DNA of 64,000 bases from Diadophis punctatus similis (taxonomy: Eukaryota > Chordata > Lepidosauria > Squamata > Dipsadidae). This document shows, piece by piece, positions 1-10,584 of this stretch. Positions within the stretch are counted from its first letter, which is position 1. The number at the start of each line of letters is the position of its first letter. The stretch lies in assembly GCA_023053685.1 (NCBI GenBank), contig JALIGW010000005.1, forward strand, positions 24,952,001-25,016,000. Reading direction: 5' to 3'. The notes under the pieces are model-generated. The model did not search any database and was not told where the DNA came from. It saw only the letters and a list, made by a program, of their open reading frames with translations. The position numbers and the translations under genes were made by a program.

Positions 1-1011
1 GGCTTCTCCTTAAACATCGAGAAGAGCCAGCTCAGGCCCACCAACAGAATTACCCACCTTGGGGCTATTGTGGACTCCCTGGAGTGCAGGGTGTTCCTTT
101 CCCAGGAGAGGCAGGACAATATCACCACTCTTGTCCAACAGGTGCTCTGCCTCAGGAGAGCACCTTTGAAACAACTTTCGTCCCTCCTGGGGAAAATGAT
201 TTCGGCCATCCATATCACTCCCTGGGCGCAGCTGCACTCCAGGGAACTACAATGGCTCTTACTACCCTTCCAAAGGGCGGGAAAGAGCAACTCATCGACT
301 AAAATCTTAATCCCATCCTCTGTCCGTCGCTCTCTCCAGTGGTGGCGGTCCCCGGCGATATCCGAAGGGTCCAGCTTCTTCGAACCGAGCTGGGTGACGG
401 TGACAACCGACGCCAGCCTGCAGGGATGGGGGGCTCACGTCCTTTCCCATGTGGCCCAGGGAACGTGGTCTCAGTCGGAGACCCTCCCCAACATCAATAT
501 TCTAGAACTGCGAGCAGCATTCCGGGCCCTGCAGGACTTCCAGCCCATCCTCCACAACCGACATGTCCTGTTGCTGACGGACAATGTAACCACCAAGGCG
601 CACGTCAACTGCCAGGGTGGGACAGTCTCAAAGGGCCTAATGTCGGAGGCCAAAGCCTTGGGGCTCTGGGCGGAGCGCCACCTGCTCTCGCTCAGAGCGG
701 AGCACATCTCGGGAGTAGACAATACAACGGCGGACTGGCTCAGTCGCAATGCGGTGGACTTGGCAGAGTGGAGCCTGCACCAGGACATTTTCCAACAGCT
801 GGTGCAGCGATTCGGACTTCCGGTCATCGACTCTTCGCCACTCCCCGCAATGCCAAGCTCCCGAGGTTTGTGTCCCGCTACCGGTCACAAGGGGCCGAGG
901 ACATCGACGCTCTTCGTTGCCCCTGGCCGAGGGGCCTCCTATATGCCTTCCCTCCTCTGGCGGTGCTACCACAGGTCATCCGCCAGATTATCGCAGAGGA
1001 AGCGGAGGTGA
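1..1011 (+). CDS. DIRS-like pol, C-terminal part with RNase H domain (partial at 5')
   Basis: The reading frame is open from base 1, so the true start is outside the window. The first residues, with KSQLRP and THLGAIVD, fit the end of a reverse transcriptase palm/thumb region. An RNase H fold follows. Its acidic residues are visible: Asp in VTVTTDASLQGWG (codon at 409), Glu in NILELRAA (505), Asp in LLLTDN (580) and Asp in NTTADWLSR (733). This complete D-E-D-D set suggests an intact hydrolase that would remove template RNA during cDNA synthesis. The last 263 bases overlap the recombinase frame in a different phase, as is usual in DIRS elements. The segment after the RNase H domain is proline- and serine-rich and of unclear role. 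Confidence 0.85.
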   Translation, partial: GFSLNIEKSQLRPTNRITHLGAIVDSLECRVFLSQERQDNITTLVQQVLCLRRAPLKQLSSLLGKMISAIHITPWAQLHSRELQWLLLPFQRAGKSNSSTKILIPSSVRRSLQWWRSPAISEGSSFFEPSWVTVTTDASLQGWGAHVLSHVAQGTWSQSETLPNINILELRAAFRALQDFQPILHNRHVLLLTDNVTTKAHVNCQGGTVSKGLMSEAKALGLWAERHLLSLRAEHISGVDNTTADWLSRNAVDLAEWSLHQDIFQQLVQRFGLPVIDSSPLPAMPSSRGLCPATGHKGPRTSTLFVAPGRGASYMPSLLWRCYHRSSARLSQRKRR

Positions 1012-2230
1012 TTCTCCTCGCCCCGCACTGGCCCAGGAGAGCGTGGTTCGCGGACTTCCGGTCGCTATCGGCCAGCCCGCTGTGGAGGATACCACCGACC
1101 GCGTCTTCGCTCTCCCAGGGGTCCTTGAACCATCCGGACCCGCAATGGTTCAAGTTGACCGCTTGGCACTTGACCGGCGCCGCCTGACTCATCGCGGGGT
1201 GCCCGACGCAATCGTGGACACTCTTATGTCATCCAGACGGGCGTCGACGGACCGCATTTACGCCTCCACATGGAAGTCATTTTGTGCGTGGTGTTCCGCC
1301 GCCTCGCTGTGTCCGGTGGACCTTACCATCGTGGGTATTTTACGCTTTTTACAAGCGGGACTGGACAAGGGGTTGGCCCCCAACACTCTGCGTCGCCAAC
1401 TGGCGGCACTCTCCACCGTGCTCTCCTGCGACACCGCAGACACACTGTCCGGCCATCCGATGATACGGCGATTTCTACGAGCGGCCTCCAACATCTCGCC
1501 TCCTGTCGTCCACAGATTCCCAACGTGGGATCTCCCGCGGGTTCTTCTTGCACTGACGACGGAGCCCTACGAGCCGCTACGCACCGTCTCTCTAAGACAC
1601 CTCACCCTCAAGGTTGCCTTTCTGGTGGCCATAACTTTGGCACATCGGATTTCGGAACTGGCGGCCCTATCGGTCCGGGAGGACTTATGTATATTCCACC
1701 CCGATAGGGTTGTTCTCCGTCTGGATCCGACTTTCATTCCGAAGGTGAATACACTCTTCCATAGGACACAAGACCTGATCTTGCCCTCCTTTTATGCACA
1801 ACCTTCATCGGACTTGGAGCGCCAGTGGCATACCATTGACGTACGGAGGGCGGTTAAAATTTACAACGTCCGCACCGCCACCTTTCGGCGCTCGGAAGCG
1901 TTGTTTGTTTGTTTCCATCCGAAATCCATGGGCAACAAGGCTTCGCCAGCGCTTATTGGCAGCTGGATCAGGTCGGTCATTGCAGACATTTACTGTGCGC
2001 AAGGCCTCCCGTGTCCGGAAGGGTTGACCGCACACTCGACACGCAGCGCGGCCACCACGACTGTGTGGTCGGCCAGAGCTTCTCTGGAGGAGGTGTGCAG
2101 GGCGGCCACCTGGTCTTCTCCGGTGGCCTTTATAAGGCATTACAAAGTGGACCAATTCGCCTCGGCTGAGGCTGATTTTGGGAGGCATGTTCTTCAGTCC
2201 GCCTTTTCGGCTGAGGAACAGCATGAATAA
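749..2230 (+). CDS. DIRS-like tyrosine recombinase
   Basis: This 493-codon frame encodes a tyrosine recombinase that would integrate a circular DIRS cDNA. Numbered from the ATG at 749, the catalytic residues are Arg300 in LAHRISEL, His429 and Arg432 in LTAHSTRS, Trp455 at the His/Trp position in AATWSSPVAF, and Tyr465 in FIRHYKVD. An N-terminal SAM-like core-binding domain is suggested by RIYASTWKSFCAWC and the PNTLRRQLAAL region. The start is uncertain: the first 120 or so codons overlap pol and may not be translated from this ATG. All catalytic positions are present and there is no internal stop. The stop TAA at 2228-2230 lies just before the terminal repeats. Confidence 0.88.
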   Translation: MRWTWQSGACTRTFSNSWCSDSDFRSSTLRHSPQCQAPEVCVPLPVTRGRGHRRSSLPLAEGPPICLPSSGGATTGHPPDYRRGSGGDSPRPALAQESVVRGLPVAIGQPAVEDTTDRVFALPGVLEPSGPAMVQVDRLALDRRRLTHRGVPDAIVDTLMSSRRASTDRIYASTWKSFCAWCSAASLCPVDLTIVGILRFLQAGLDKGLAPNTLRRQLAALSTVLSCDTADTLSGHPMIRRFLRAASNISPPVVHRFPTWDLPRVLLALTTEPYEPLRTVSLRHLTLKVAFLVAITLAHRISELAALSVREDLCIFHPDRVVLRLDPTFIPKVNTLFHRTQDLILPSFYAQPSSDLERQWHTIDVRRAVKIYNVRTATFRRSEALFVCFHPKSMGNKASPALIGSWIRSVIADIYCAQGLPCPEGLTAHSTRSAATTTVWSARASLEEVCRAATWSSPVAFIRHYKVDQFASAEADFGRHVLQSAFSAEEQHE

Positions 2231-2268
2231 CTGTCTGCCCTCCCTAGGGACCGAACTGCTTTGGCATG

Positions 2269-2363
2269 TCCCATTCTTGGAGACTCGCTCCGCCCACTAT
2301 GGAGAACGGGGCGTTGTTCCTTACCTGAACGCCCCTTCTCGTAGGGCGGAGCGAGCCTCCAAG
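2269..2363. repeat. DIRS internal complementary region, hairpin-forming
   Basis: Bases 2276-2295 and 2344-2363 are inverted copies differing at one of 20 positions. The inner GAGAACGGGGCGTT and AACGCCCCTTCTC blocks also pair, with one extra base. Bases 2303-2363 are also the reverse complement of 2553-2613, and 2269-2295 is a direct copy of 2546-2572 with one difference. Such a region complementary to the element's ends is the hallmark of DIRS-1 type elements, where it is thought to template completion and circularisation of the cDNA. Confidence 0.8.
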
Positions 2364-2416
2364 TCCCTCCCTGTTGGTTTCTTGCATAGAGTTACAGTTT
2401 TACATTCCTGCTGTTT

Positions 2417-2422
2417 AATAAA
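2417..2422 (+). promoter_or_regulatory. Polyadenylation signal of the DIRS-like element
   Basis: AATAAA lies 187 bases after the recombinase stop codon and before the right terminal repeat, a sensible place for transcript 3'-end formation. No functional evidence is available. Confidence 0.45.
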
Positions 2423-2545
2423 GTTTGGTTAGGTTATTACACTATGGGTCTGACTGCGTCCTTCGTCTCAAGAGGGGGTGCCCTTCGGGGTGACAGCTTT
2501 TATATAGAGTCAGACTCAGTCCTGATTGGCTGATGGATTGGATCA

Positions 2546-2768
<223 letters not shown>

Positions 2769-4044
2769 TACTGTCTGATTTTTAGCTCTGAAAGACATGA
2801 CTCATGAGGAAATGTCAGAATATAGTCTTTTACAATCATCAGCCATTTCTGAAAATATTGTCACATTGTTGCTCTGTAGACAAGTGGAATTTGAAGGTAT
2901 GGCAAACTGCAGTTTGGATTATAGCAGTCAATATTCCCACTGTTCACATCCTAGTGATTGTTTGTATAATCAATTAACCTTTCCTCTCCAAGAATGCTCA
3001 GCAGATGTCTTCCAGATAATTGAACTTTAATTTATTGGAATGTAATGTAAAACTTTTATGAAAGGGAAATAGATAGCTAATTTAAAATGGTGCAAAAAGC
3101 AATCAATATGTTAACACAATCCTTCATCTATACACACTCCATTTCTGATTTTTTTTAAAGAAATGCAAGCATTGTTTCTAGTTATCCAAACACACAAGGG
3201 CATCTCATATCTTTAGTTTAATCCCCAAAAGCCCTTATGCTATTAAAGTGAATATATCTTCAAAAATACAAATCATGTACTTGTTAGTGGGGCTGAGAGG
3301 AAAATGATGACAAAGCCAGTTCTCCATTTATTTATTGGAGGCAGAGAGGCAAAACTAAATAACTGTGGATTTGATGTATGTTGTCTTTGGTAAAGTGAGA
3401 AAATAAAGTTACAGTTGGATTTCAACAAATAAAGTCAAATTTCCGAAACCAAAGGTTCTCAGCTGCAAATTGAAAGCTTTCTTGAAATACTGGACCTGTC
3501 AGCCCTCTACTGTAAAGTGACCACACTAAAAAGGCACTTTCTTGGTTTGGCCTCAAGCCTCGTTTATCTGATATGAACAGATACTTCCACGTGTGCTTCA
3601 AGGCCATTTTCTCTATTCATAAAAGCACAAGGAGATGGAAATTGGGGAGAGATAATCATTCCAAATCACATCTGGATTAATTAATATATGTTAGTTCGCT
3701 GAAGAAAATAATTCTTATTTCTTCTTCCTCCCTCTCCTAACAAATCACATTGCTTTCCATTCAATTTTCTTTAGAAGCAGCACTCTAAATAGTAGCCTTT
3801 AAGAAGGCCAAAATGCTATCAGAGGGGGCAAGGGAAAAGAGAGAGGAAAAGAATCTGTGAATGTCTCACAGGATTTAAGGACATTATCCATCTAAATAGA
3901 TAAACCTTTACCCGTTTGAAATCTTATACCATAGTAGATGTCAAGGCAAGTTCCTTTATATTGAAATGTTCAGAATGTGGAACAAAACCTCTTTCATATC
4001 CTTTTGAAAAACTAATAACTAATATAAAGAATGGTTTCTGGAAT
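2769..4044. other. AT-rich DNA, nothing recognised
   Basis: Only short open frames are present, with no family resemblance that I can see. No tRNA-like boxes, terminal repeats or long microsatellites were found. Confidence 0.5.
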
Positions 4045-4388
4045 TGGCTATGTCTAGTTTAATGAAAAGAAGTACTAGGCGTGACATAATACTACTGGTC
4101 CAATATTTAAGGGGCTGTCAAAAGAAGAGGGGCTCAACTTATTTTCCAAAGCACCAGAAGGCAGGATAAGAAGCAATGGATGGAAACTAATCAAGGATAG
4201 AAGCAACCCAGAACTAAGGAAATAACTTCCTGATGGTTAAAGTACTCAATCAGTGGAACGACTTGCCTCCAGAAGTTGTGAATGCTCCAACCCTGGAAGT
4301 TTTTAAGAAGAGATTGGACAACCATTTGTCTGAAATGGTATAGGGTTTCCTGCTGAATTAGACAACCTCCAAGGTCCTTTCTAACAGT
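4045..4388 (+). mobile_element. CR1 LINE, 3' end
   Basis: The sequence decodes with frame breaks to the CR1 ORF2 C-terminus: residues resembling RRG(D)-x-QYL-KGCxKEEG, LFSKAPEG, NGWKL and LPPEVVNAPTLEVFKKRLD. It is followed by the usual short 3' region ending CCTCCAAGGTCC. It is a 5'-truncated, dead copy. The Helitron 5' end begins three bases after it. Confidence 0.8.
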
Positions 4389-4390
4389 TA

Positions 4391-5235
4391 TCTATATATA
4401 AAAAAGCGAAAACCAGTCACACATTAATCACAAAATCTCCAGATCCGCAAAGCCTACAAACTTGAAATTTGCCACGTATGTTCCTCTTGGCTTCTAGGCT
4501 TTTTCAAAATGACCATTGGAGCATGAGTATTTCTTATATTATTATTAACAAGCTCTGATGCTAAGGAGTTCTATATCCCCCTCCCCACCTGAAAAGAAAT
4601 ATGATCCAAATGCAAAACACAAGCAGAGGAGTTTCTGTTTTGCTTTTGCTTTCACAGCAGCAAGCAGCTTTTCCCTCACATCGAAGGAAGAGTCCAGGGT
4701 GGGTTACTCTAGCCCCATAGCTCTATGGACTGGGTTGAATTTTCTGAGGATCCGCCTCCCTGATGATGTTTTCTCAGTCATTCAACTCAGTCCTCAGCTC
4801 ATTGACATTTTCCTTCGGCTCCTGTGACTTTGGGTTGTTCTATTGATTTTGCATTTATCCATCCTGGACTTTCTCTGACTTTTTTTGTTTTCTTCTCACT
4901 TTCCCTTCCATTGGAATGACGGTTTCCTTGCTTCCCTGAGAAAATCACTCTTCGCTGTGAATGCCTGTCTCGCTCTGCCTTTGGGCACCCGAGAGGGCTA
5001 TTCTTTATCTGTTAGGCTGGCTGCAGGGAGGCTTTAGGGCAGGGCTGCTAACATCTTTGCCCTGCTGAATTTTCTAGACCGTTGGTCTAGCAGGACGGGC
5101 TGTCGGCAGTGCAGCCGCTTATATTATTGTCCGATTCCTTCAGCGGTGCTGGAATTGTTCTAGCCAAGAGGTTCTGACCGCTTTGCCAGTGGGACGATCA
5201 GCTTCCATGTGATGGGGCTTGATAAATTGACACTT
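4391..5235 (+). mobile_element. Helitron 5' portion, plus-strand copy
   Basis: It begins with TC after an A, the expected Helitron 5' boundary (A|TCTATATATAAAAAAGCG). Bases 4391-4635 are an inverted copy of 5811-6052. The rest, to about 5235, is GC-richer than its surroundings and not protein-coding. No Helitron 3' hairpin with CTRR was identified, so this is an incomplete copy. The family call depends on the helicase remnant in the partner copy. Confidence 0.6.
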
Positions 5236-5279
5236 AAAGCTTGAAAATTAATGAGTAGTTAAAAAAGGGACTGTATTAT

Positions 5280-6052
5280 TTCATTAGAGATGGTAAGCTA
5301 AGTTTCTATTACAGATGAAGACATTATTTGCATAGCATAGACTTTCAATTCGACCCTCAGATGAATTGCTCAGGATCTCCCTGTAAACAACATTCCTGAT
5401 TTTGTTGTCTGGTGGAGGATGACCAGGCTGTCAGGTGAACTGACTCTGGAGCATATCACATAGATCTGGCCATGGGAGAAACAGGCAGCTTCCCTTACTT
5501 GTGTTTTCCTAATCGCATCTGTAAATGTTTTCCTGCATTTTTTGCCTCTTTTCCCTTTAACTGGTGTTACAGTAGAAGGAACAGATTTGTCTGAACTGAG
5601 GAGGAAAATAAGGGGAAAAATATGTCTTTGCCTACCAGCATCCATTGGTATTCATCTGGCTAGCGTCCTGTTAGTGTGTGAAAGAGTTGAGGGGTGTTCG
5701 GAAACTCAAACAGTATTTGCTGTGTGAGCAAGAAGGAGACAGGAAGGAGTCTGTGCATGGCTTAGTAAAGCTGTAGTAAAGCTGTAGTTCTGTAGTAAAG
5801 CTGCCTGCTTGAAACTCTTCTGCTTGTGTTTTGCATTTGGATCAGATTTCTTTTCAGGTGGGGAAAGGGGAGTAGAACTCCTTAACATCAGAGCTTGTTA
5901 ATAATAATATAAGAAATACTCATGCTCTGATGGTCATTTTGAAAAATCCTTTCTTAGAAGAACATACCTGGCAAATTTCAAGTTTGTAGGCTTTACGGTT
6001 CTGGAGATTTTGTGATTAATGTGTGAGTGTTTTTTGCTTTTATATATATAGA
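5280..6052 (-). mobile_element. Helitron remnant, minus-strand copy, 5' end joined to helicase tail
   Basis: On the minus strand this copy starts A|TCTATATATATAAAAGC at 6052. It keeps about 240 bases of 5' non-coding sequence shared with the plus copy, then jumps to the end of the Rep/helicase gene at about 5645-5300. Most of the coding body is missing. The two copies face each other. Confidence 0.6.
5300..5645 (-). pseudogene. Helitron Rep/helicase, Pif1-type C-terminal remnant
   Basis: The minus-strand frame contains CFSHGQIYVICSRVSSPDSLVIL. This matches the Pif1/Helitron helicase motif VI region, usually SHGQLYVALSRV, followed by the usual C-terminal tail. Only the last helicase motif is present. 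The Rep endonuclease domain and helicase motifs I-V are absent, so it cannot act. The upstream 60 codons do not look like helicase and are probably joined by deletion. The motif supports assigning the flanking inverted sequences to a Helitron. Confidence 0.7.
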
Positions 6053-6500
6053 TTGTCATTGGTATTAGAATTGCATATTTAAATATTGAACAATGAAATA
6101 ATAAAGTATAGTATTGTAATACAAAGGGAACACCTTTTAATATAATGGTCACATGAATAAAAGTTAGAATAAAGACAGAAATAAGAGAAAGGGGGAATAT
6201 TAGTATACACATTTTTATAAGATAAGATAAGTGTAATGATAAGAGAGAGGTTTAGAAATTGAACAGCGGTAGTATTGTGTATATTTAAATAATATGAAAT
6301 AATGAAATATTATACTTTGATATAAATGTGTATTATTATTATTATTAGAAATATACAGTATAAGCTGGATGGATGTGATAACTATGATTAATAATATTAT
6401 TTTATTTGTACTGAAATGTATGGCACCCAGGTGTCACACTGTTCTCGCATTGATATGTATATGTAATATAAAATAAAAAACTTGATAAAAAAAGAAAAAG
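6053..6500 (+). mobile_element. Possible retroelement 3' tail, A-rich end
   Basis: This is an AT-rich stretch ending in AATAAAATA-like motifs and an A-rich run (about 6468-6500), like the 3' untranslated end of an L1-type LINE. No coding sequence or target duplication was found, so the call is weak. Confidence 0.25.
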
Positions 6501-7160
6501 GAACTAGGTTAAATGTGGAAGCAACTCCTATTTGTATCATTACATATTGATCTCAATGAATTTACCAAATGCTTCAGGGATGGAGTGCAGCTTAGATTTC
6601 AAATGAGATCGCTGCAGAGATGGAATTTCTGCAGTTTGTGTCTGAGAAAACATATTTAAACAATCCCGTCTCAGAATAAACATCCTAAATCTCCTTTGCA
6701 TTGAGTTATATACAAGATAATAGTGTTTGTAAGTGTCTATGCAAGCAAAGAGTATTAGACTCAATTACTGTTTATATATGGGTCACGTATTAAAGGATAT
6801 CTGCATTTATAACTGGACAACAAAATGTCTTCTATCAAGTCAAGATTATTCTGTAGGACTTTTGGGATACAAAAATGTTCACTTTTGACTAAAAAGAAAG
6901 CTATGAAATTACACCACTCTTTTCTGTTCTTCTGTGGCTGCTGCAGCAGCTACAGACATGTAAATTTTTTGATTCTTGCTCCATTTACAGATTCCATTTA
7001 GAAACTAGATGTTCCTTTATTTTCTTAAGAGCAACTGAACACAAGAGCTGAAAAGGCAGTAGGAAACATAGAAGGAATTATATATAAACTTATTCTATTG
7101 TTTGGTAGGCTGATAAAACAAAGCAGTACAAGTTGGTGATAAAGGAAATTTGGCCTCATT
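6501..7160. other. AT-rich DNA, nothing recognised
   Basis: No gene, repeat family or structured element could be supported here. Confidence 0.5.
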
Positions 7161-7161
7161 A

Positions 7162-7561
7162 TACAGATAGTCCTTGACTTAACACAGTTCATTTAGTGAC
7201 TGTTCAAAGTTACAATATCACTGAAAAAAGTGACTTACGACCACTTTTCACACCTACGACCATTGCAGCATCCCCATGGTCATATGATCAAAATTCAGAC
7301 AGTTGGCAACTGAGTCATGTTAATGACAGTTGCAGTGTCTCAGAATCATGTGATCACTTTTTGTGACCTTCTGACAAGCAAAATCAATGGGAAAACCAGA
7401 TTCACTTAATAACCATGCTACTAATTTAACAACTGCAGTGATTCACTTAACAAGTGTGGCAAGAAAGGTTGTAAAATGGGGCAAAAGTCACTTAACAAAT
7501 GTCTCATTTAGCAACATAAATTTTGGGCTCAGTTATGGTTGTAAGTCAAAAACTACCTGTA
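7162..7561 (-). mobile_element. TIR DNA transposon, non-autonomous (TA-flanked)
   Basis: The ends read TACAGATAGTCCTTGACTTA and, inverted, TAAGTC-AAAACTACCTGTA. They are imperfect terminal repeats of about 20 bases bounded by TA, which suggests a Tc1/mariner-like source. The interior repeats motifs such as CACTTAACAA and is homologous, in the opposite direction, to 25875-26234 and 43205-43612. No transposase is encoded. Confidence 0.65.
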
Positions 7562-7639
7562 CTGACAACAAGGGATTTTGCTTCCTCAACACTTTTGGGT
7601 GTGTTTTATAGATTTTTGACTGCTAATCATGAAATAGAA

Positions 7640-8735
7640 ATGTAATTTAGCCTGTCATGTACTATTTTATAAAAATCTTTTTGCAATGTACACCATTAAG
7701 TACCTATTGGCTATGCTGCACATATGAAAGAAACACACGAAAACATGGAATTTTTGTTGAAGTACATCCAGTACACCAAATCCAACTAGAATATCAATGG
7801 AGATCTAAAAGTTTTGGCTCTCCTGTTTGAAATATGGCTATACTGTTGTTATATATGCAAATGGGACAGCTGTGCAAGACAATCGCATTACATTAAAAAG
7901 AGGTGGCCATTCCGAAAGATGTTGGTTCCAGGACAGAAAAATGTGGCACATGAACCATGTGTTAACCTGACAAAGATAATTTTGCCTCTGCTTCAAATAA
8001 AAAATTGGGAAAACAATATGCAATGAAGGTGAAGGTTTTCATTACCTTAGGCAGATGTTTCCAAGAATAATTGATATGAAAGCATTTTTGTTCGTCTACA
8101 GATTAGATCAGTAATGGGTTCTAAAACCGTTGCTACCGGTTCGCATGCGTGCTTGATTGCGCGACACTTTTGCGCATACGCAGAACGTCCTGGGTGGATG
8201 GGTGGAGGCTCCCGCCGCCGCCGTTATCAGTTCGCAGAACCGGGCTGAATCAGGAGCAACCCACTGCTGGATTAGATACATCATCAATAACCAGCAGTTC
8301 TAAAATTTGTTAGCGGGGCAAGAGAAAATAGCCTGGAAAACATTCAAGGATGTCGTTGAGAATTTTCTTCATAACTACAGAGCACCAAACTACATTTAGC
8401 TGTTTGACAAACTTCTTACAGCATACAAGACCATGACATGGAACATGTCACTGAAGAAATTCATTTTCAACTGTTGGACATATTTCCTGAAATTCTAGGT
8501 GCAGTCAGTAATGAACAGGAAGAAAAGGCTTCACCAATTCATTGCCACACTGGAAAATGGTATCAGGGCAACTGGAATCCATCAATGCTGGCTGATTATT
8601 GTTGGACACTGCAGAGAGATACATTGGACACTGAGTACCAATGAAAATCAGCAGAAAAACACATTGGGCCTGTTGACCTCATGCAGCATGTTAGAAACAT
8701 ATCTGATTAAATACTTTATAGTCATTAAAAGTTAA
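7640..8735 (+). pseudogene. Decayed copy of a dispersed animal ORF of unknown function, split by a hAT-type element
   Basis: Several frames contain conserved pieces of a sequence I recognise as recurring in many animal genomes: INGDLKVLALLFE near 7795, LVPGQKNVAHEP near 7930, ILPLLQIK near 7980, GEGFHYLRQMFPR near 8035, AWKTFKDVVENFLHNYRAPNY near 8330, and WNPSMLADYCWTLQRD near 8575. They are in the right order but shifted between frames with stops, so this is a pseudogene. A 161-bp hAT-type element interrupts it between the MFPR and AWKTF blocks. The function of the parent family is not known to me. It may be carried by a transposon, given how widely it is dispersed. Confidence 0.65.
8109..8269. 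mobile_element. hAT-type MITE with perfect 8-bp target duplication
   Basis: The ends are CAGTAATGGGTT and AACCCACTGCTG. GATTAGAT is duplicated exactly at 8101-8108 and 8270-8277. The interior is GC- and CpG-rich, unlike the AT-rich surroundings. It lies inside the 7640-8735 pseudogene, so it inserted later. Confidence 0.88.
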
Positions 8736-8739
8736 GTTC

Positions 8740-9470
8740 ATGTTTATCAAAATTCCTACACGAGATTGTCATTATGAAACTGTTTTATGTGAAGGGTCTA
8801 TCATAATCACCAAAAGTTTTACAGGAAGCAAAACTTTTGAAAAAAAATTAATGTCCGATGTTATTAGAGAAATCTCCTTTTTATTCAAAAAAGGAAGCAC
8901 ACTTTTCAGTTTGATTCTGCTTTTCATCTATTCACTATTTCTCAATTTCTTTGGTGTGGTCTAGGAGCACTTGATCTTTTTCACAAGTTGCAATTTGGGT
9001 CACATAATTTGTATCTGGAGTAAGAATTAAAATAATTGCAAGCTATAATGAAAAAGTTGTCTGATGAATTGACTTCTGAGCACTCATTATCTCAAGAGAG
9101 TAGTGTTTTAAACATTTTGCTATTTGCTGTCTCCTAGGACTGTAGCATTATGATTTCAAGTTATCCCAGATCTATAAAATTTAGATCCTAGTAATTTGTC
9201 TGGTTCCTGATCATTCTATTTATATAACATCAATCTCTTAGCACTTTTCTCAGCCCAACTGTTGTGTGGCTCTTAGTCTCTTACCTTACCAGCTCTTCTT
9301 ACTAACACAAGGACTGTAACAGGGATAGCTGTAGTTTTAGGGATCGTTGTGGTTGTCAGTCTCAAAGCAGCCATACCTAGAGAAGAATGGTGTTCCCTTT
9401 TCCCCTCTGCCTTATCTTCTGTCACTCTGGTCATCTTCGTCTCATAATTTCTGATTAGAGAGGTTTATCT
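8740..9470. other. AT-rich DNA, nothing recognised
   Basis: A 74-codon frame at 8740-8964 follows the pseudogene directly but has no motif I recognise. Nothing else stands out. Confidence 0.4.
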
Positions 9471-9477
9471 AGTGTGG

Positions 9478-10080
9478 CAATAGTATCTGCTCCTGGATCA
9501 GGAGGTTCTTCAGTCACTGACTAATGCCTTGGTCAACTCACAATTGGATTATTGCAATATGCTATAGCTGCCATTGAACACCACCCAGAAGCTAGTTTGT
9601 CCAAAATATGATAGCATGGGCAATAGGTGTGCTTCTTTATGTTCACTTATCACCACTGCTTTTTGAGCTGCACAGTTTGCTTCTTGGGGCAATTCAACAT
9701 GCTGATTGTCACCTACAAATCTATGACATTGAACTTGACTATCTAAGGGACTGCTTTACGCTAATCAATTCTGCCTATCCATAGATGTCAGAATGGGTGG
9801 GTTCTGAATCCCACTGATTAAACATAGTTGCCTTATGGGACCCAGGAAGCACATCTTATCTTTTGAAATGTATGCTGCAATGGTATGTAGAAAACATACC
9901 TCAGGCTATGCTGTCTTTTACCTAACCATTGCCTTGGGCAACATCTCTTGGCTCAGTCTCCCGAGGTCTTTTCAACATACCATGATCTCTGGAATTACAT
10001 CCCTCCCAGAGATTAGCTGGAATGGCATCAGAAAATCAATAAAAGAATTGGTGATTCTCTCAGGCCTTGGGATATGATAG
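9478..10080 (+). mobile_element. L2-type LINE, decayed RT C-terminal and 3' coding remnant
   Basis: Frame-broken matches to the same protein as the L2 copy at 48379-50035 are visible. Residues like LTNALVNSQLDYCN lie near 9525 and QFNMLIVTYKS near 9690, followed by a degraded YLRD block. The order and direction agree. It is older and more damaged than the 48-kb copy. Confidence 0.6.
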
Positions 10081-10410
10081 ATGCAGGGTCCCATCGCCTT
10101 GCCTTTTTATTGGAAATGTGTAATCTTCTGATCAGTTGTGATTTTTATCTATGTATATTATTTCTCTCTTAATGCTAAATGACCCAAAATTGATAAGAAG
10201 TCTCATGGCTTCAAAATTTAAACAATCAAATATATTTAATTGAATATTAAAAGCCTTTATATAAAACAACAAAAATAGGGCAGGGTTAAAGTTTTAAAAC
10301 TGTTTAGTTTTTAATATCTTATTTTACAGAGGAACCTTAGAACAGGTCTTTGCAACATTTAATGGATAGTGGATATATACTATATATAATATTCATATGG
10401 ATATTTATAC

Positions 10411-10448
10411 GAAAAGAATTGGGCAGTCTCTGTTAGACATTCCACAGT

Positions 10449-10492
<44 letters not shown>

Positions 10493-10566
10493 CTGTGTAT
10501 GTGCGTGCATGCGTATGTGTGTGTGTGTACTGTGATGTGCCTAACAGAGACTTCCTAATTCTTTTC
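10411..10566. repeat. Inverted 40-bp arms around (CA)n and (TG)n microsatellites
   Basis: Left arm 10411-10452 (GAAAAGAATTGGGCAGTCTC...) pairs with right arm 10527-10566. Between them lie (AC)n at 10450-10490 and (TG)n at 10516-10528, which also pair, so one strand could fold into a long hairpin. A third, direct copy of the arm is at 10824-10872. Confidence 0.8.
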
Positions 10567-10584
10567 ATGTCCTTAACATACATA

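Noticed and set aside
339..1192. Additional long frames on both strands across the DIRS element
   Set aside because: They are shadows of the pol and recombinase frames, with no domain of their own.
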